Part shown: in pieces, positions 53,352 to 62,255 of the stretch
How the letters are laid out: each line of letters opens with the position of its first letter
How positions within the stretch are numbered: position 1 is the first letter of the stretch
NCBI RefSeq assembly: GCF_035194505.1
Contig: NZ_CP136573.1
Coordinates: forward strand, 2,591,001 to 2,655,000
Length of the DNA stretch: 64,000 nt
Direction of reading: 5' to 3'
Source: Erythrobacter sp.
Lineage (GTDB): Bacteria; Pseudomonadota; Alphaproteobacteria; Sphingomonadales; Sphingomonadaceae
Position numbers and translations under genes: made by a program
The notes under the pieces: model-generated
Databases searched by the model: none
What the model was told of the DNA's origin: nothing
The model's input: the letters and a program-made list of their open reading frames with translations, nothing else

Positions 53352-53775
53352 TCAGTCGCCGTCGCATTCCCACCATTCCCTCGCTTTTTCATAGCTTGCT
53401 CGCCGCTCGGCCTGGATACAATTCCGCCCATAGCTACGCAGCTCCTTGATCTGGGCCTGCGTGAGCCGGTCTTCAAACAATATGCCGGTTAATGCATAGG
53501 CACGTGAGCGGGAAGCTATCCGGACGCCGGCCACGAAAATGTCGAAAGGTCCGGCGCGGAGGTAGGCGCTTGCACCAACAGAGAGCGGGCTCGCCGTCTT
53601 GATGAGCGCGCCGACCGCCGAAAGATCGAGCACAATGCAGTCAACGGTGCCGTAAACGCAGACAAGCTTTGCGGGGAGCAGCAGCGGCGTGCGCGGCGAC
53701 GTTCGGCGCTCGGAGATTGTATTGCCCCCCGATGCCCCGATGAGCGAATAGCCGACGGGTGAAAGAACGTTCCAT
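53352..53775 (-). pseudogene. PilZ-domain gene with a one-base frameshift at a G6 run (copy 2)
   Basis: The PilZ body (ISERRTSPRTPLLLPAKL, LDLSAVGALIKTASPLSVG, then FEDRLTQAQIKELRSYGRN, ending WECDGD) is well kept and paralogous to 16276-16683. The equivalent start ATG at 53775 (MERSF) is in a different frame. The 61 bases between it and the SERR codons hold a GGGGGG run; one G fewer would join the frames. The second start used in copy 1 (ATG) is ATC here. The domain is intact from a GTG at 53633 onward, giving 93 residues. Confidence 0.75.
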
Positions 53776-54048
53776 CGATGTGACTCTTTTCAAATTGACA
53801 GCGAAACAACGTTGCTGTCCGGGCCAGTCGGGAAAAGTCGCGCCATCGTTCCTTGACTGCGCTCACCACCTGGTTGCCGGGATTTACGCAAATTTCTTAA
53901 GTGATAATCGACAGGCAGGTCCCTCATGAAGGGCCTGAACCCGACCATTGGTGATTGGAGCCGGCGGCAGAATGGGCAACTCGATCAGAGCATCATCAAC
54001 CTCAAACCAAAGCCAATTGGGGTAGTGACAGCCCATCTTGGTCAGCGA

Positions 54049-54222
54049 TTAGCGATTAAGACCAACCAAAATGGCATCGAACATAGTGTTGACGCTCTCA
54101 CCAATGCTCCCCATAGCTGCGAAAGCAGAAACCGAAATAACCGCAGCAATCAAAGCGTACTCAATCGAAGTTATTCCAGCCGTATTATAAAAAATATTAC
54201 GGATAAATCTCGAAACAAGCAT
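54049..54222 (-). CDS. flp: Flp/Fap-type pilin subunit
   Basis: A 57-residue pilin. Leader MLVSRFIRNIFYNTAG, then ITSIEYALIAAVISVSAFAAMGSIG with the Flp motif (Glu followed by Tyr, as in processed Flp pilins), and a short tail VNTMFDAILVGLNR. A GGAT site precedes the ATG. It should be cleaved by a CpaA-type prepilin peptidase and assembled into tight-adherence fibres, but no tad/cpa assembly genes are in the window; the short peptidase at 32.1 kb could process it. The palindrome at 54325 lies 103 bases upstream. Confidence 0.88.
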   Translation of the reverse strand: MLVSRFIRNIFYNTAGITSIEYALIAAVISVSAFAAMGSIGESVNTMFDAILVGLNR

Positions 54223-54324
54223 ATATTTATCCTTTAAATTTCTGATTTATAAATTAAATTTTGCCTTCTCTCTTTACTCTTTTAATGTATAAAAATTAGT
54301 TAATATTGTATTACTTCATAAGTA

Positions 54325-54342
54325 TACATCCTTTCGGGTGTA
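54325..54342. promoter_or_regulatory. palindromic site B (TACATCCTTTCGGGTGTA)
   Basis: An 18-base palindrome with the same arms as site A (TACATCC/GGGTGTA) and a different centre, in the leader region of the intact flp gene. Conservation of the arms while the surrounding AT-rich DNA diverged suggests function. Confidence 0.55.
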
Positions 54343-54520
54343 AGTGTTCATGGATCATTTGGGCTTGGGTCATTCCGCTGTAGGTTTGATTGGCTGCGCG
54401 AGGAGCGCCTGCGGATCGGCCAGCTGTTCGCTCCGTCGCTGCGCTCCATCCTTTCAGCAGGTGGCGACAATGCCGCGGTCGGGATCCGTCAGGCAGGGCC
54501 TGGCCGGAACGAACGCAACC

Positions 54521-54960
54521 TGGACGCCTCGAAAAACCCTCGCCTTTGAGGCGTTGATCTGATTCACTGCCTTTGCGGATGATCGGAGGCGAAGATGATT
54601 GGCCAGCCTGGTTTCTTTGATCTGTCGGACCGGTATGCGGCGCTGAGTGCGGCGGGTGATCCGCTGGAGCGGTTGACGGCGGTGGTCGATTTCGAGGTGT
54701 TCCGCGGGCCATTGATCGTGGCGCTCAGGCGGAGCGATCTGGGCAAAGGCGGCCGGCCGCCGTTCGATCCGGTGATGATGTTCAAAATCCTGGTGCTTCA
54801 GGCGCTCTACTCTCTGTCAGACGAGGCGACCGAGTTCCAGATCAAGGACCGGCTGTCGTTCCAGCGGTTCCTCGGACTGGGGCTCGATGGCCGGGTGCCC
54901 GATGCGACCACGGTGTGGCTGTTCCGCGAGCGGCTCGTACAGGCCAAGGCGATCGACAAG
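54521..54960 (+). mobile_element. IS5-family element, 5' part only (first of a nested pair)
   Basis: About 440 bases nearly identical to the start of the next element. From ATG 54595 it encodes MIGQPGFFDLSDRYAALSAAG to AKAIDKL, where it is cut by the second copy. Differences seen include ATGATC versus ATGGTC (MIG/MVG). Its 3' part is absent beyond the second copy. Confidence 0.9.
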
Positions 54961-54961
54961 C

Positions 54962-56269
54962 TGGACGCCTCGAAAAACCCTCGCCTTTGAGGCGTTGATC
55001 TGATTCACTGCCTTTGCGGATGAGCGGAGGCGAAGATGGTTGGCCAGCCTGGTTTCTTTGATCTGTCGGACCGGTATGCGGCGCTGAGTGCGGCGGGTGA
55101 TCCGCTGGAGCGGTTGACGGCGGTGGTCGATTTCGAGGTGTTCCGCGGGCCATTGATCGTGGCGCTCAGGCGGAGCGATCTGGGCAAAGGCGGCCGGCCG
55201 CCGTTCGATCCGGTGATGATGTTCAAAATCCTGGTGCTTCAGGCGCTCTACTCTCTGTCAGACGAGGCGACCGAGTTCCAGATCAAGGACCGGCTGTCGT
55301 TCCAGCGGTTCCTCGGACTGGGGCTCGATGGCCGGGTGCCCGATGCGACCACGGTGTGGCTGTTCCGCGAGCGGCTCGTACAGGCCAAGGCGATCGACAA
55401 GCTCTTCGCGCGCTTCGATGCGGCGTTGACCGATCGGGGCTACCTCGCGATGGGCGGGCAGATCATCGATGCGACCGTGGTGCCGGCGCCCAAGCAGCGG
55501 AACACCGAGGACGAGAAGGCCGCGATCAAGCAGGGCAAGATCCCGGAGCGCTGGAAGGAGAGGCCTGCCAAGGTCCGTCAGAAGGACCGCGATGCGCGCT
55601 GGACGGTCAAGTACTCGAAGGCCAAGGTGAAGGAGGGCGGCGACCCCAAGGGCTTCAAGCCGGTCGATCTTGCCATCCCGATGTTCGGCTACAAAAACCA
55701 CATCGGCATCGACCGGGCTCACGGGCTGATCCGCACTTGGGATGCCAGTGCGGCCAACGCCCATGACGGGGCACGGCTGCCGGAGCTCATCAGCAAGCAA
55801 AACACCGGCTCGGGCGTATGGGCCGACACGGCTTATCGCTCAAAGAAGAACGAGGCGTTCCTCGAGCGGGGAATGTTCAAGAGCAACATCCACCAGCGAC
55901 GCATGCCGCGTCGGCCGATGCCAGAGCACATCGCCCGAGCCAATGCGAAGCGCTCCGCTGTGCGCTCGGCAGTTGAGCACGTGTTCGCCGGACAGAAGCA
56001 CCGCATGGGGCTGTTTATCCGCACCATCGGCATCGCCCGCGCAAAGATCAAGATCGGCATGGCGAACCTGGCCTACAACTTCCAGCGCCTCGCCTGGCTC
56101 GAGGGGCGAAGTGCGCCCGCATAGCGCGAAAACGAGGTGCCAAGCGGCGCTCCAGCTCAGAAAAACAAGGAAACGAGGCCGAAAGGCACAGCCCTCACGC
56201 ACCAAAGACCGCGATCAGACCCCTCGCGCCGCCGTCAGGCCGAAAATAGACGGTTCTTCGAGGTGTCCA
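54962..56269 (+). mobile_element. IS5-family insertion sequence (complete, 1308 bp)
   Basis: Inverted ends of about 21 bases with three mismatches: TGGACGCCTCGAAAAACCCTC on the left and TGGACACCTCGAAGAACCGTC read inward from the right. It holds one intact transposase. The right end cuts the TPR gene that follows; the left end lies in an older IS5 copy. Confidence 0.9.
55036..56124 (+). CDS. IS5-family transposase
   Basis: 362 residues, apparently functional. N-terminal region GQPGFFDLSDRYAALSAAGDP..., then FQRFLGLGLDGRVPDATTVWLFRERL and the DDE triad: Asp in GGQIIDATVVPAPKQ, Asp in WADTAYRSKKN, Glu in SAVEHVFAGQKHRMGL. The GGAGGCGAAG site precedes the ATG. Confidence 0.95.
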   Translation: MVGQPGFFDLSDRYAALSAAGDPLERLTAVVDFEVFRGPLIVALRRSDLGKGGRPPFDPVMMFKILVLQALYSLSDEATEFQIKDRLSFQRFLGLGLDGRVPDATTVWLFRERLVQAKAIDKLFARFDAALTDRGYLAMGGQIIDATVVPAPKQRNTEDEKAAIKQGKIPERWKERPAKVRQKDRDARWTVKYSKAKVKEGGDPKGFKPVDLAIPMFGYKNHIGIDRAHGLIRTWDASAANAHDGARLPELISKQNTGSGVWADTAYRSKKNEAFLERGMFKSNIHQRRMPRRPMPEHIARANAKRSAVRSAVEHVFAGQKHRMGLFIRTIGIARAKIKIGMANLAYNFQRLAWLEGRSAPA

Positions 56270-57455
56270 CCTTGCACCCGATGGCTCGCCACGGCCGCCA
56301 CTGGTTGTCCTCCCGTTTGACGGACCCGGCGGCACGTCGCTAATCGGCGACGGGATCGCCTTCCAGATCAATGACGAGCTGGCGCGCTACCCGCAGCTCT
56401 TCGTGATCTCGACTGTCAGCGCGGTGACGCTGGTGCGGGACAAGCTGCCGATCAGCGAGATCGCCGAAATGCTCAAGGTGCGATACCTCGTCACCGGCGA
56501 GATCTTCGAGAGCGGCGAGAAGATCCAGGCTCGCGTCCGGTTGGTCGAAGCGCCGATGCTGACCCAGGTCTGGTCGGCCAACTTCACTGAAAGCAGCGAC
56601 AATATCTTCGCCCTGCAGGAGCGCATCGCAGCCTCGATCATCCCGCAGGTCTGGACCAATATCGACATCAACGAGCGGCACAAAAGCCTGACTGTGCCCC
56701 TGAAATCGCGATCGAGCTATGAGCTCTACTGGCGTGCAGACGCGCTGTTTCGCAAGCTTGACCAAGCGTCCTCCAACCAGGCTGTTGCCATAGCCGGGGA
56801 ACTGGTTCGAACAAACCCGGACAGCGCATGGGCCTATGCCATGTCGGCGTTCTGCAACGGCACTGCCTATGCCAACGGCTGGACCACTGATCCCGTCCAG
56901 ACGCGTGATCTCGCGCTTGCACATTATCAGAACGCCTTGCGGCTCGATCACGACAATGTTCAGGTTCTCGGCTATGCGGCCGGCACGCTGGTGGCTGTGG
57001 GCGGCAGCATGGTGATTGCGGACAAGCTGATTGGGCGCGCTCTCACCCTGCTTCCCGATCATTCCTCCACTCTGTTCTGGGGAGGCTGGGTCGATCTGAT
57101 CGGCGGCCGGCCGGAGCGCGCAAGGCAGCGACTGGCACGGGGGCTGGAAATCACACCGATATGGGCGGTCCGTGCCTATGCACTAGCCGGGATTGGGCTC
57201 TCGCACTTGCTCGAAGGCCAAATCGACAAGGCATACGAACTTCTTTTCGAAGCCTATGTGCAAGCGCCGGATTACCCCTTTAGCGCGGCAGGCTTGTGTA
57301 TTGCCGCGGCCGCCAAGGGTGATCGCAAGACTGCCGGCGAAGTCGGGAAGAGACTAATCGCAACCGGCAAGGACGAACAGGTCCTGCGGATGCTGCAAAA
57401 TCCCGTGCACAGGGCGATGTTCGCCCACGCCCTTGCAAGCGCAACGGCAGCCTGA
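56270..57455 (+). pseudogene. 3' part of a TPR-type adenylate cyclase or CadC-like regulator, cut by IS5
   Basis: The frame is open from the IS5 end (PDGSPRPPLVVLPFDGPGGTSLIGDGIAFQINDELAR) and continues through YLVTGEIFESGEKIQARVRLVEA, the TolB-N-like domain found between the output domain and TPRs in such proteins, then several helical repeats (YELYWRADALFRKLDQASS, LAHYQNALRLDHDNVQVLGY, ARQRLARGLEITP). The N-terminal cyclase or winged-helix domain is missing, so its original activity cannot be told. A shorter product could start at ATG 56403. Confidence 0.8.
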
Positions 57456-57581
57456 CCCAGCGCCCCTCCGGAGAAGCGAACGCTGGCTGTTCTTGGCAAA
57501 AAGCAGTCATCAAACCGAGATGTGTTGCGATCCGAAGAGCAGCTCCGCCACCTGCCCCGCTGCATGAGATCGACCGAGCCC

Positions 57582-59066
57582 TCAGGCAGCCTCACTGCTT
57601 TTTCGCCGGTCCAGCACGCCGCCCACGAGGGTAATCAACGTGCCCTCGGCCGTATCACGACGCCCTCCCGCAACCCATAGCAGAAGAAGCATTGCGCAAT
57701 AGATGCCGGCCCCGAGAATCACGCGCCAAGCGAGTTCAAGGAAGGGTGCTTCGGTTGCTCTAGGAAGCCATTGCAGGGCCACCAGCATGACTCCTCCAGC
57801 CAGGAAAGGGCGGCCCACAGACGCAAGAAATCCGCCAATTGGGTGTCGCGACTTGAGCGCGAGCAGCATCAGCCCGCCGATCAGGAGCGCCGTTGTCACC
57901 AGCAGACCGGTCTGCGCGATGGCCAGCACGCCTCCACCATTGGCCGCAACACCGCCCGCAGTCACCGCCAGCACCACAGCGCCTGCCATGCTGGCGAGTG
58001 CCGAGATGCGTTCATGTCCTCCCGCCTGGAGCGAGGAGGCAACCAGCTTGTAGACCGCCATCAGTGCACTTGCGGCAGCGATCGGCGGTACGAGCACGGC
58101 GGTCGCTATCCACTTTGTGCCGAGCACAACGGCAATGAAGTCCTCGGCGACTGCCGCAAGTCCAAGCCCCAGCGGGGCAACGATCAGCGCATAGGCGCCG
58201 AGCGCCTTGGCCATGCGTGTGCCCTGTTCGGCCAGCGCGCCTGATTCTGCTGTCTGAACGAAAGTCACCCGATTGAGTGCCGTCGCGATTTCCTGGGTCA
58301 GGATGCTCGACAGGTCCTTGCTGACCGCGAAGGCTCCGACCGTCTCGGTATCCGCCACGCGGCCAAGCACCACCCGCTCGACCTGTGAATAGACGGCTTG
58401 CGCAGCGACCCCGGCGAAAATCCACAGGGAAACGCCAAGCAGCTCCGCCCGTCGTACCAGCGAAAGTCTGGGACGGTAGGGCTGCAGGCTATAGGAAAGG
58501 GCAGTGAGAAGCGCGGACTGGATCAACATGCCTGCCACCAGCGCCCAGTAATTGCGGAGCGTCAGTGCGAGGGCAACCGTCACGAAAAATGAGACGATTC
58601 GTGCTCCGGCGCGCATCTTCAGATCCCGCCCGAAATCGCGGTTCCGGTCGAACTCGACGATGCCGATATTGGTCACGCCGAGAAGGATAAAGCGAAAGGC
58701 CAAGGCGAAGATCACTGGCTCTACCCGTGGTTCGGCGAAGAATCTGGCGACGGGATCGGCAAGGGCGACAAGGGCAAGAGCCAGAGCGCCAAATACGGTC
58801 AGCTGGATGGTGAAGGCGGTATCGTAGTAGTCGCGCTGTTCCCCCGTCAAGAGCAGCAAAGCCTGCCGCAGTCCGAGGAAAGAGAAGATCTCGACCATCG
58901 CGACCGCAGTCATCGCAAGGCCGACCACGCCGAAATCGTCGGGTTGCAGGACGCGGGCGAGGATGAACACCGACACCAGGCCGATCGCCCGCAAGGCCCA
59001 TGTCAGCAAGACTGCCATGGCCGCGCCGCGGTAAATGCTCGTCCGGCCCTGCGCTGCGCCAGACAT
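57582..59066 (-). CDS. Wzx-type polysaccharide/oligosaccharide flippase
   Basis: 494 residues with about 12-14 hydrophobic segments, of the polysaccharide-transport (PST/RfbX-like) branch of the MOP family: YRGAAMAVLLTWALRAIGLVSVFILARVLQPDDFGVVGLAM is the typical first-helix pair, with VERVVLGRVADTETVGAFAVSKDL in the middle. It would flip a lipid-linked saccharide to the periplasm. It starts within the stop of the ATP-grasp gene (ATGA) and is last in the 61976-57582 operon. Confidence 0.88.
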   Translation of the reverse strand: MSGAAQGRTSIYRGAAMAVLLTWALRAIGLVSVFILARVLQPDDFGVVGLAMTAVAMVEIFSFLGLRQALLLLTGEQRDYYDTAFTIQLTVFGALALALVALADPVARFFAEPRVEPVIFALAFRFILLGVTNIGIVEFDRNRDFGRDLKMRAGARIVSFFVTVALALTLRNYWALVAGMLIQSALLTALSYSLQPYRPRLSLVRRAELLGVSLWIFAGVAAQAVYSQVERVVLGRVADTETVGAFAVSKDLSSILTQEIATALNRVTFVQTAESGALAEQGTRMAKALGAYALIVAPLGLGLAAVAEDFIAVVLGTKWIATAVLVPPIAAASALMAVYKLVASSLQAGGHERISALASMAGAVVLAVTAGGVAANGGGVLAIAQTGLLVTTALLIGGLMLLALKSRHPIGGFLASVGRPFLAGGVMLVALQWLPRATEAPFLELAWRVILGAGIYCAMLLLLWVAGGRRDTAEGTLITLVGGVLDRRKSSEAA

Positions 59067-60310
59067 CAGACATGCGCTCCTGAAAGCACTTGGGGATGCC
59101 GCTTGCGGAACTTGTCGCGCAGCCGCGACAGGATTACCGCCCGTTCGCGCCGGAACGGCTCGGGATCGTCACTCGTAAAGCTGTCGAAGCCGGCGCCATT
59201 GACCAGCGAGCCGCAATAGGTGGCAAACCGGAGAAGGCAGACGAACTGAGCCGTGATGCCGGCGGCCGCCTGCCATTCGAATACGTGCCTGTCCCATTCG
59301 CCTTCCATCGACATTTTTTGCCTGCCCGCCGGAAACGCCATCCGCCTTGGTGGCAGCCGGTCTTCGACGAGCAGGCCATGCAGCGCAGCCACAAAGTCCG
59401 CCTCGGCGTGCATCGCAAGCTGGATCGACCCCCAGATGCGCGGATTGACCTCCAGCAGCACGAACGCGTCGCTCCCCTCCTGGTAGCGGAACTCGAACAT
59501 CGCGATCCCGGTATAGCCGGCATGGGCTATGAGCTTTTGCACCGCATCGAGCAGCCGGGTATCGAGCGGTTCCGAAACGCGCGACGAACTCGGCCCGGTG
59601 GCATGCTCCTGCTGCAAGCGGCGGTGTTGGAATGCCTGAAGGACTTGCCCCTCATGGGCGAGAACCGAAACGCCGCGACAGAAGCCCGGAACGAAGCCTT
59701 CGGCCAGCATGCCGGGCAGGCTTGCCGAGCGTACCTCGAGCTCCTGCGCGTGTTCGATGCGAGCAACAGCACTCTTCTGCACCATAGAGCCGCGCGAATA
59801 TGACTGCCGTGACTTGAGGATGAGCGGCAGGCCGAGCCGGTCGATGATTTCGTCGGCGGAACAATCCGCCGGAATCAGCATGCCCTCGGCAACCGGAACG
59901 CCCAGTGAGCTAGCGGCTTCACGCGTCGCCCACTTGTCTGTGAAGAGGGCAAGCGCCTCGTCCGAGGGGATCGCGCAGCGCGCAGGCAGCAGCGCCTGCC
60001 GGTGCGCAGCCAGCTGGAGGAGGGATGCATCGCTGGTCGGAACCAGCAGTGCAAATCCGTGCTCACGTATGAGCGACTGGACCCTTGCTAGCCACTCCGC
60101 GCCATCACCGCGGTAGACCGGGACCGTGTGCTGCGTGGTCAGGTAGCGCGAGGCATGGGCGGGGGTCTCGAACCCCGAGCCGGCTCCGTGCACGGCGAGG
60201 CCCTTGCGTCCGAGCGAGCGGACGGCACCAAGGAACGCACTGGTGTCGTCCCCAAAGACCAGCACCGGTGCTGCTGCCTGATGGTCGGAAGCTGCGCGCA
60301 CCGGGATCAC
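59066..60310 (-). CDS. ATP-grasp family ligase
   Basis: 414 residues. After a Rossmann-like N-terminal domain (PVLVFGDDTSAFLGAVRSLGRKGL), the ATP-grasp fold has LILKSRQSYSRG, GMLAEGFVPGFCRGVSVL and the metal-binding FVLLEVNPRIWGSIQLA, similar to carbamoyl-phosphate-synthase-like ligases. The GTG start overlaps the preceding stop (GTGA). It may form an amide or peptide-like bond on a cell-envelope glycan, given the flippase and phosphatase in the same operon; the substrate is unknown. Confidence 0.85.
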   Translation of the reverse strand: MIPVRAASDHQAAAPVLVFGDDTSAFLGAVRSLGRKGLAVHGAGSGFETPAHASRYLTTQHTVPVYRGDGAEWLARVQSLIREHGFALLVPTSDASLLQLAAHRQALLPARCAIPSDEALALFTDKWATREAASSLGVPVAEGMLIPADCSADEIIDRLGLPLILKSRQSYSRGSMVQKSAVARIEHAQELEVRSASLPGMLAEGFVPGFCRGVSVLAHEGQVLQAFQHRRLQQEHATGPSSSRVSEPLDTRLLDAVQKLIAHAGYTGIAMFEFRYQEGSDAFVLLEVNPRIWGSIQLAMHAEADFVAALHGLLVEDRLPPRRMAFPAGRQKMSMEGEWDRHVFEWQAAAGITAQFVCLLRFATYCGSLVNGAGFDSFTSDDPEPFRRERAVILSRLRDKFRKRHPQVLSGAHV

Positions 60311-61188
60311 TGCGACACCTTGCTTGCCGGCTTTGGAGCGAGGCGGACGATGTATCCCTTGCCCGCGTCGAGATCGGACTGGATGGAGATGTAGACGGAG
60401 CCCGCCGGATCGACGGTCACACCGTTGATATTGACGAAATCGGCCAGAAACAGCGCGACGATTTCCGTCTTGCCGGTCGGGCCAAGGCGATAGAGCCGTC
60501 CGTTGTGACTGTCGGTGATCCACAGGGTGTTCCCGTCAGCGGCGAGACTCTCGGGCGAGAGGTCGTCGGGGACAAGCCAATCGCGCGCGCTCCCGTCAGC
60601 ACCAATCCGGAGCAGACGATCCTCGCGGTTGTTAGCGAGCCAGATCGTTTTGTCCGGCATGCGTGCCATGCTTTCGGGCTTGGCGACCTGCCAGTCGGCG
60701 GCGACAGCAATCGGCCCGGAGCCGCCGGGCGCGAAGGTCGCCACCGCAGAGCGCTTGCCGTCGCCGACCCACACGCCCCCGTCCGCGAGCACAGCTATGC
60801 CTTCGCTTTCGGCGATCGCCTGTGAGCCGGGGGCCAGCTGCCCCCCCTTCGAAGTGACCAGCCAGAGGCCACCCGACGTGTCATCGGTGAACCAGACCTG
60901 CCCTTTCGCGTCGACCACGATATCCTCCGGAGAGGCAATTCCCGAGGTGCCGTCAGCCAGAGTTTCCACCGCCTTGCCGTCCCAGCGGCGAATGGCAGAG
61001 CCGCCCTCATCGGCGATGTAGAGCGCGTTGTCGTGCCACCAGAGCCCATCGGGAGAGGTGATGCCGTCTGCATTGTCGAGCACGATCTCGATCGTGTAGC
61101 CGGGATCGTAGAGCACGGCTGCGGCCCTGTCCTCCGCAGAGGAGCAGCCTGCCAACAGGCTCGCAGCGAGAAGTAGGAGCCGCTTCAT
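60307..61188 (-). CDS. lipoprotein with SMP-30/NHL-like beta-propeller
   Basis: 293 residues. A lipobox (LLAASLLAGCSS) follows the MKRL start, then repeated blade motifs: GLWWHDNALYIADEGGSAIRRWDG, DIVVDAKGQVWFTDDTSGGLW, GIAVLADGGVWVGDGKRS, SLAADGNTLWITDSHNGRLYRLG. This fits the SMP-30/gluconolactonase-like or streptogramin-lyase-like propellers. It could be an enzyme or a binding scaffold. It overlaps the PAP2 gene before it and the ATP-grasp gene after it. Confidence 0.82.
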   Translation of the reverse strand: MKRLLLLAASLLAGCSSAEDRAAAVLYDPGYTIEIVLDNADGITSPDGLWWHDNALYIADEGGSAIRRWDGKAVETLADGTSGIASPEDIVVDAKGQVWFTDDTSGGLWLVTSKGGQLAPGSQAIAESEGIAVLADGGVWVGDGKRSAVATFAPGGSGPIAVAADWQVAKPESMARMPDKTIWLANNREDRLLRIGADGSARDWLVPDDLSPESLAADGNTLWITDSHNGRLYRLGPTGKTEIVALFLADFVNINGVTVDPAGSVYISIQSDLDAGKGYIVRLAPKPASKVSQ

Positions 61189-61976
61189 AGGCCGATGGCC
61201 CCTTTGGCGAGCTCGGCAATCCGGCTGAGCGTGCTCATCGCACCTGCGGCTTCGAACAGTGCGAGCAGGATAATCGCCTGAGACCAAGCCGGGTGGCGCT
61301 CGGCCAACGTAAGCAGCCATGTGAGCGGCCGATCAAACAGCCTGCGGCCCGCGGTCAGGACAAGGGCAAGGACCACCAGTCCCGCCAGCGCGCCCGCGAT
61401 CATGTCGGACGGCCAGTGCAGACCGGTGACCACGCGCGGCAGGAAAACGCCGATTATGGCCCAGATGGAGGCAGCTAGCCCGGCGGCGCGCATGGCGAGC
61501 AAGATTCCTCCGGCAAAAGCGGCAAAAAGGGCCGCGTGGTCGCTCGGAAAGGAGGCGAGGTCGTTACCGGCGATGGTGCCTTCAGCCGCCTTTTGGGAGA
61601 GGTCGGCGGCGAGGCCCGTTGCAGGCACCCGGTAATCCGTCATGCCGCGTGCCACCATTGCTCCGTGGTCGAGGACGTAGACATTCTCGGCGGTCACAAG
61701 CGGCCGCGGGGACAGCGGCATGGTCGTCGAGACAAGCTTCATCACCGGTGCGACAACGAAAAGGGCGCACAGCGTCAGGAGTAGCGTCTTGCGGTTCGAG
61801 GATTGCCGCTGTCCCGGGGTGCCGTGCCACCAGGCAAACAGGAAGCAGGCGGCAATCGGCCCGCCTTTCAGCACGACACGATCGAGCGCCAGCGCCATCA
61901 GCGCATCAAGTGTGAAACTCCGGTCCACCAGTGCATTGGCCGACTGGAACAGGGCAAGGTCGACGGCACGGATCAT
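61185..61976 (-). CDS. PAP2-family membrane phosphatase
   Basis: 263 residues with about six membrane segments. The phosphatase motifs SFPSDHAALFAAFAGG and RVVTGLHWPSDMIAG supply the catalytic His pair. PAP2 enzymes dephosphorylate undecaprenyl pyrophosphate or other lipid phosphates, which fits an envelope-glycan operon. It is first in the operon and overlaps the next gene by four bases. Confidence 0.9.
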   Translation of the reverse strand: MIRAVDLALFQSANALVDRSFTLDALMALALDRVVLKGGPIAACFLFAWWHGTPGQRQSSNRKTLLLTLCALFVVAPVMKLVSTTMPLSPRPLVTAENVYVLDHGAMVARGMTDYRVPATGLAADLSQKAAEGTIAGNDLASFPSDHAALFAAFAGGILLAMRAAGLAASIWAIIGVFLPRVVTGLHWPSDMIAGALAGLVVLALVLTAGRRLFDRPLTWLLTLAERHPAWSQAIILLALFEAAGAMSTLSRIAELAKGAIGL

Positions 61977-62255
61977 GAAAGTCTCATATACTCAGATTTG
62001 CTGTCAAATAGTGTCGGCCGACAGCGCGTGCCGTCTCAGGTCATCTTACGCCGAAGTGATTACCGAAGTGCTTCGGCCGGGAAGGGCGCCATGGATCACC
62101 CGGGGCTATCACCAAGGATGCTCGGGTTCCGACAGATGGAGAGCTTGCAGAAGTTCCCTCCCGCTCCGCCAGCCGCCCCGCCGATCCAGCGGAGAATAGC
62201 CAAGATCGGTCGGTGCCGCGTCAAACCGGCGTGAGTTGGCCTGCGATTTCCTCAA
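61977..62255. other. intergenic, promoter of the envelope operon expected
   Basis: About 280 bases between the PAP2 start and the end of the L,D-transpeptidase gene. No gene, tRNA or clear hairpin with U-tract was seen. Confidence 0.3.
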
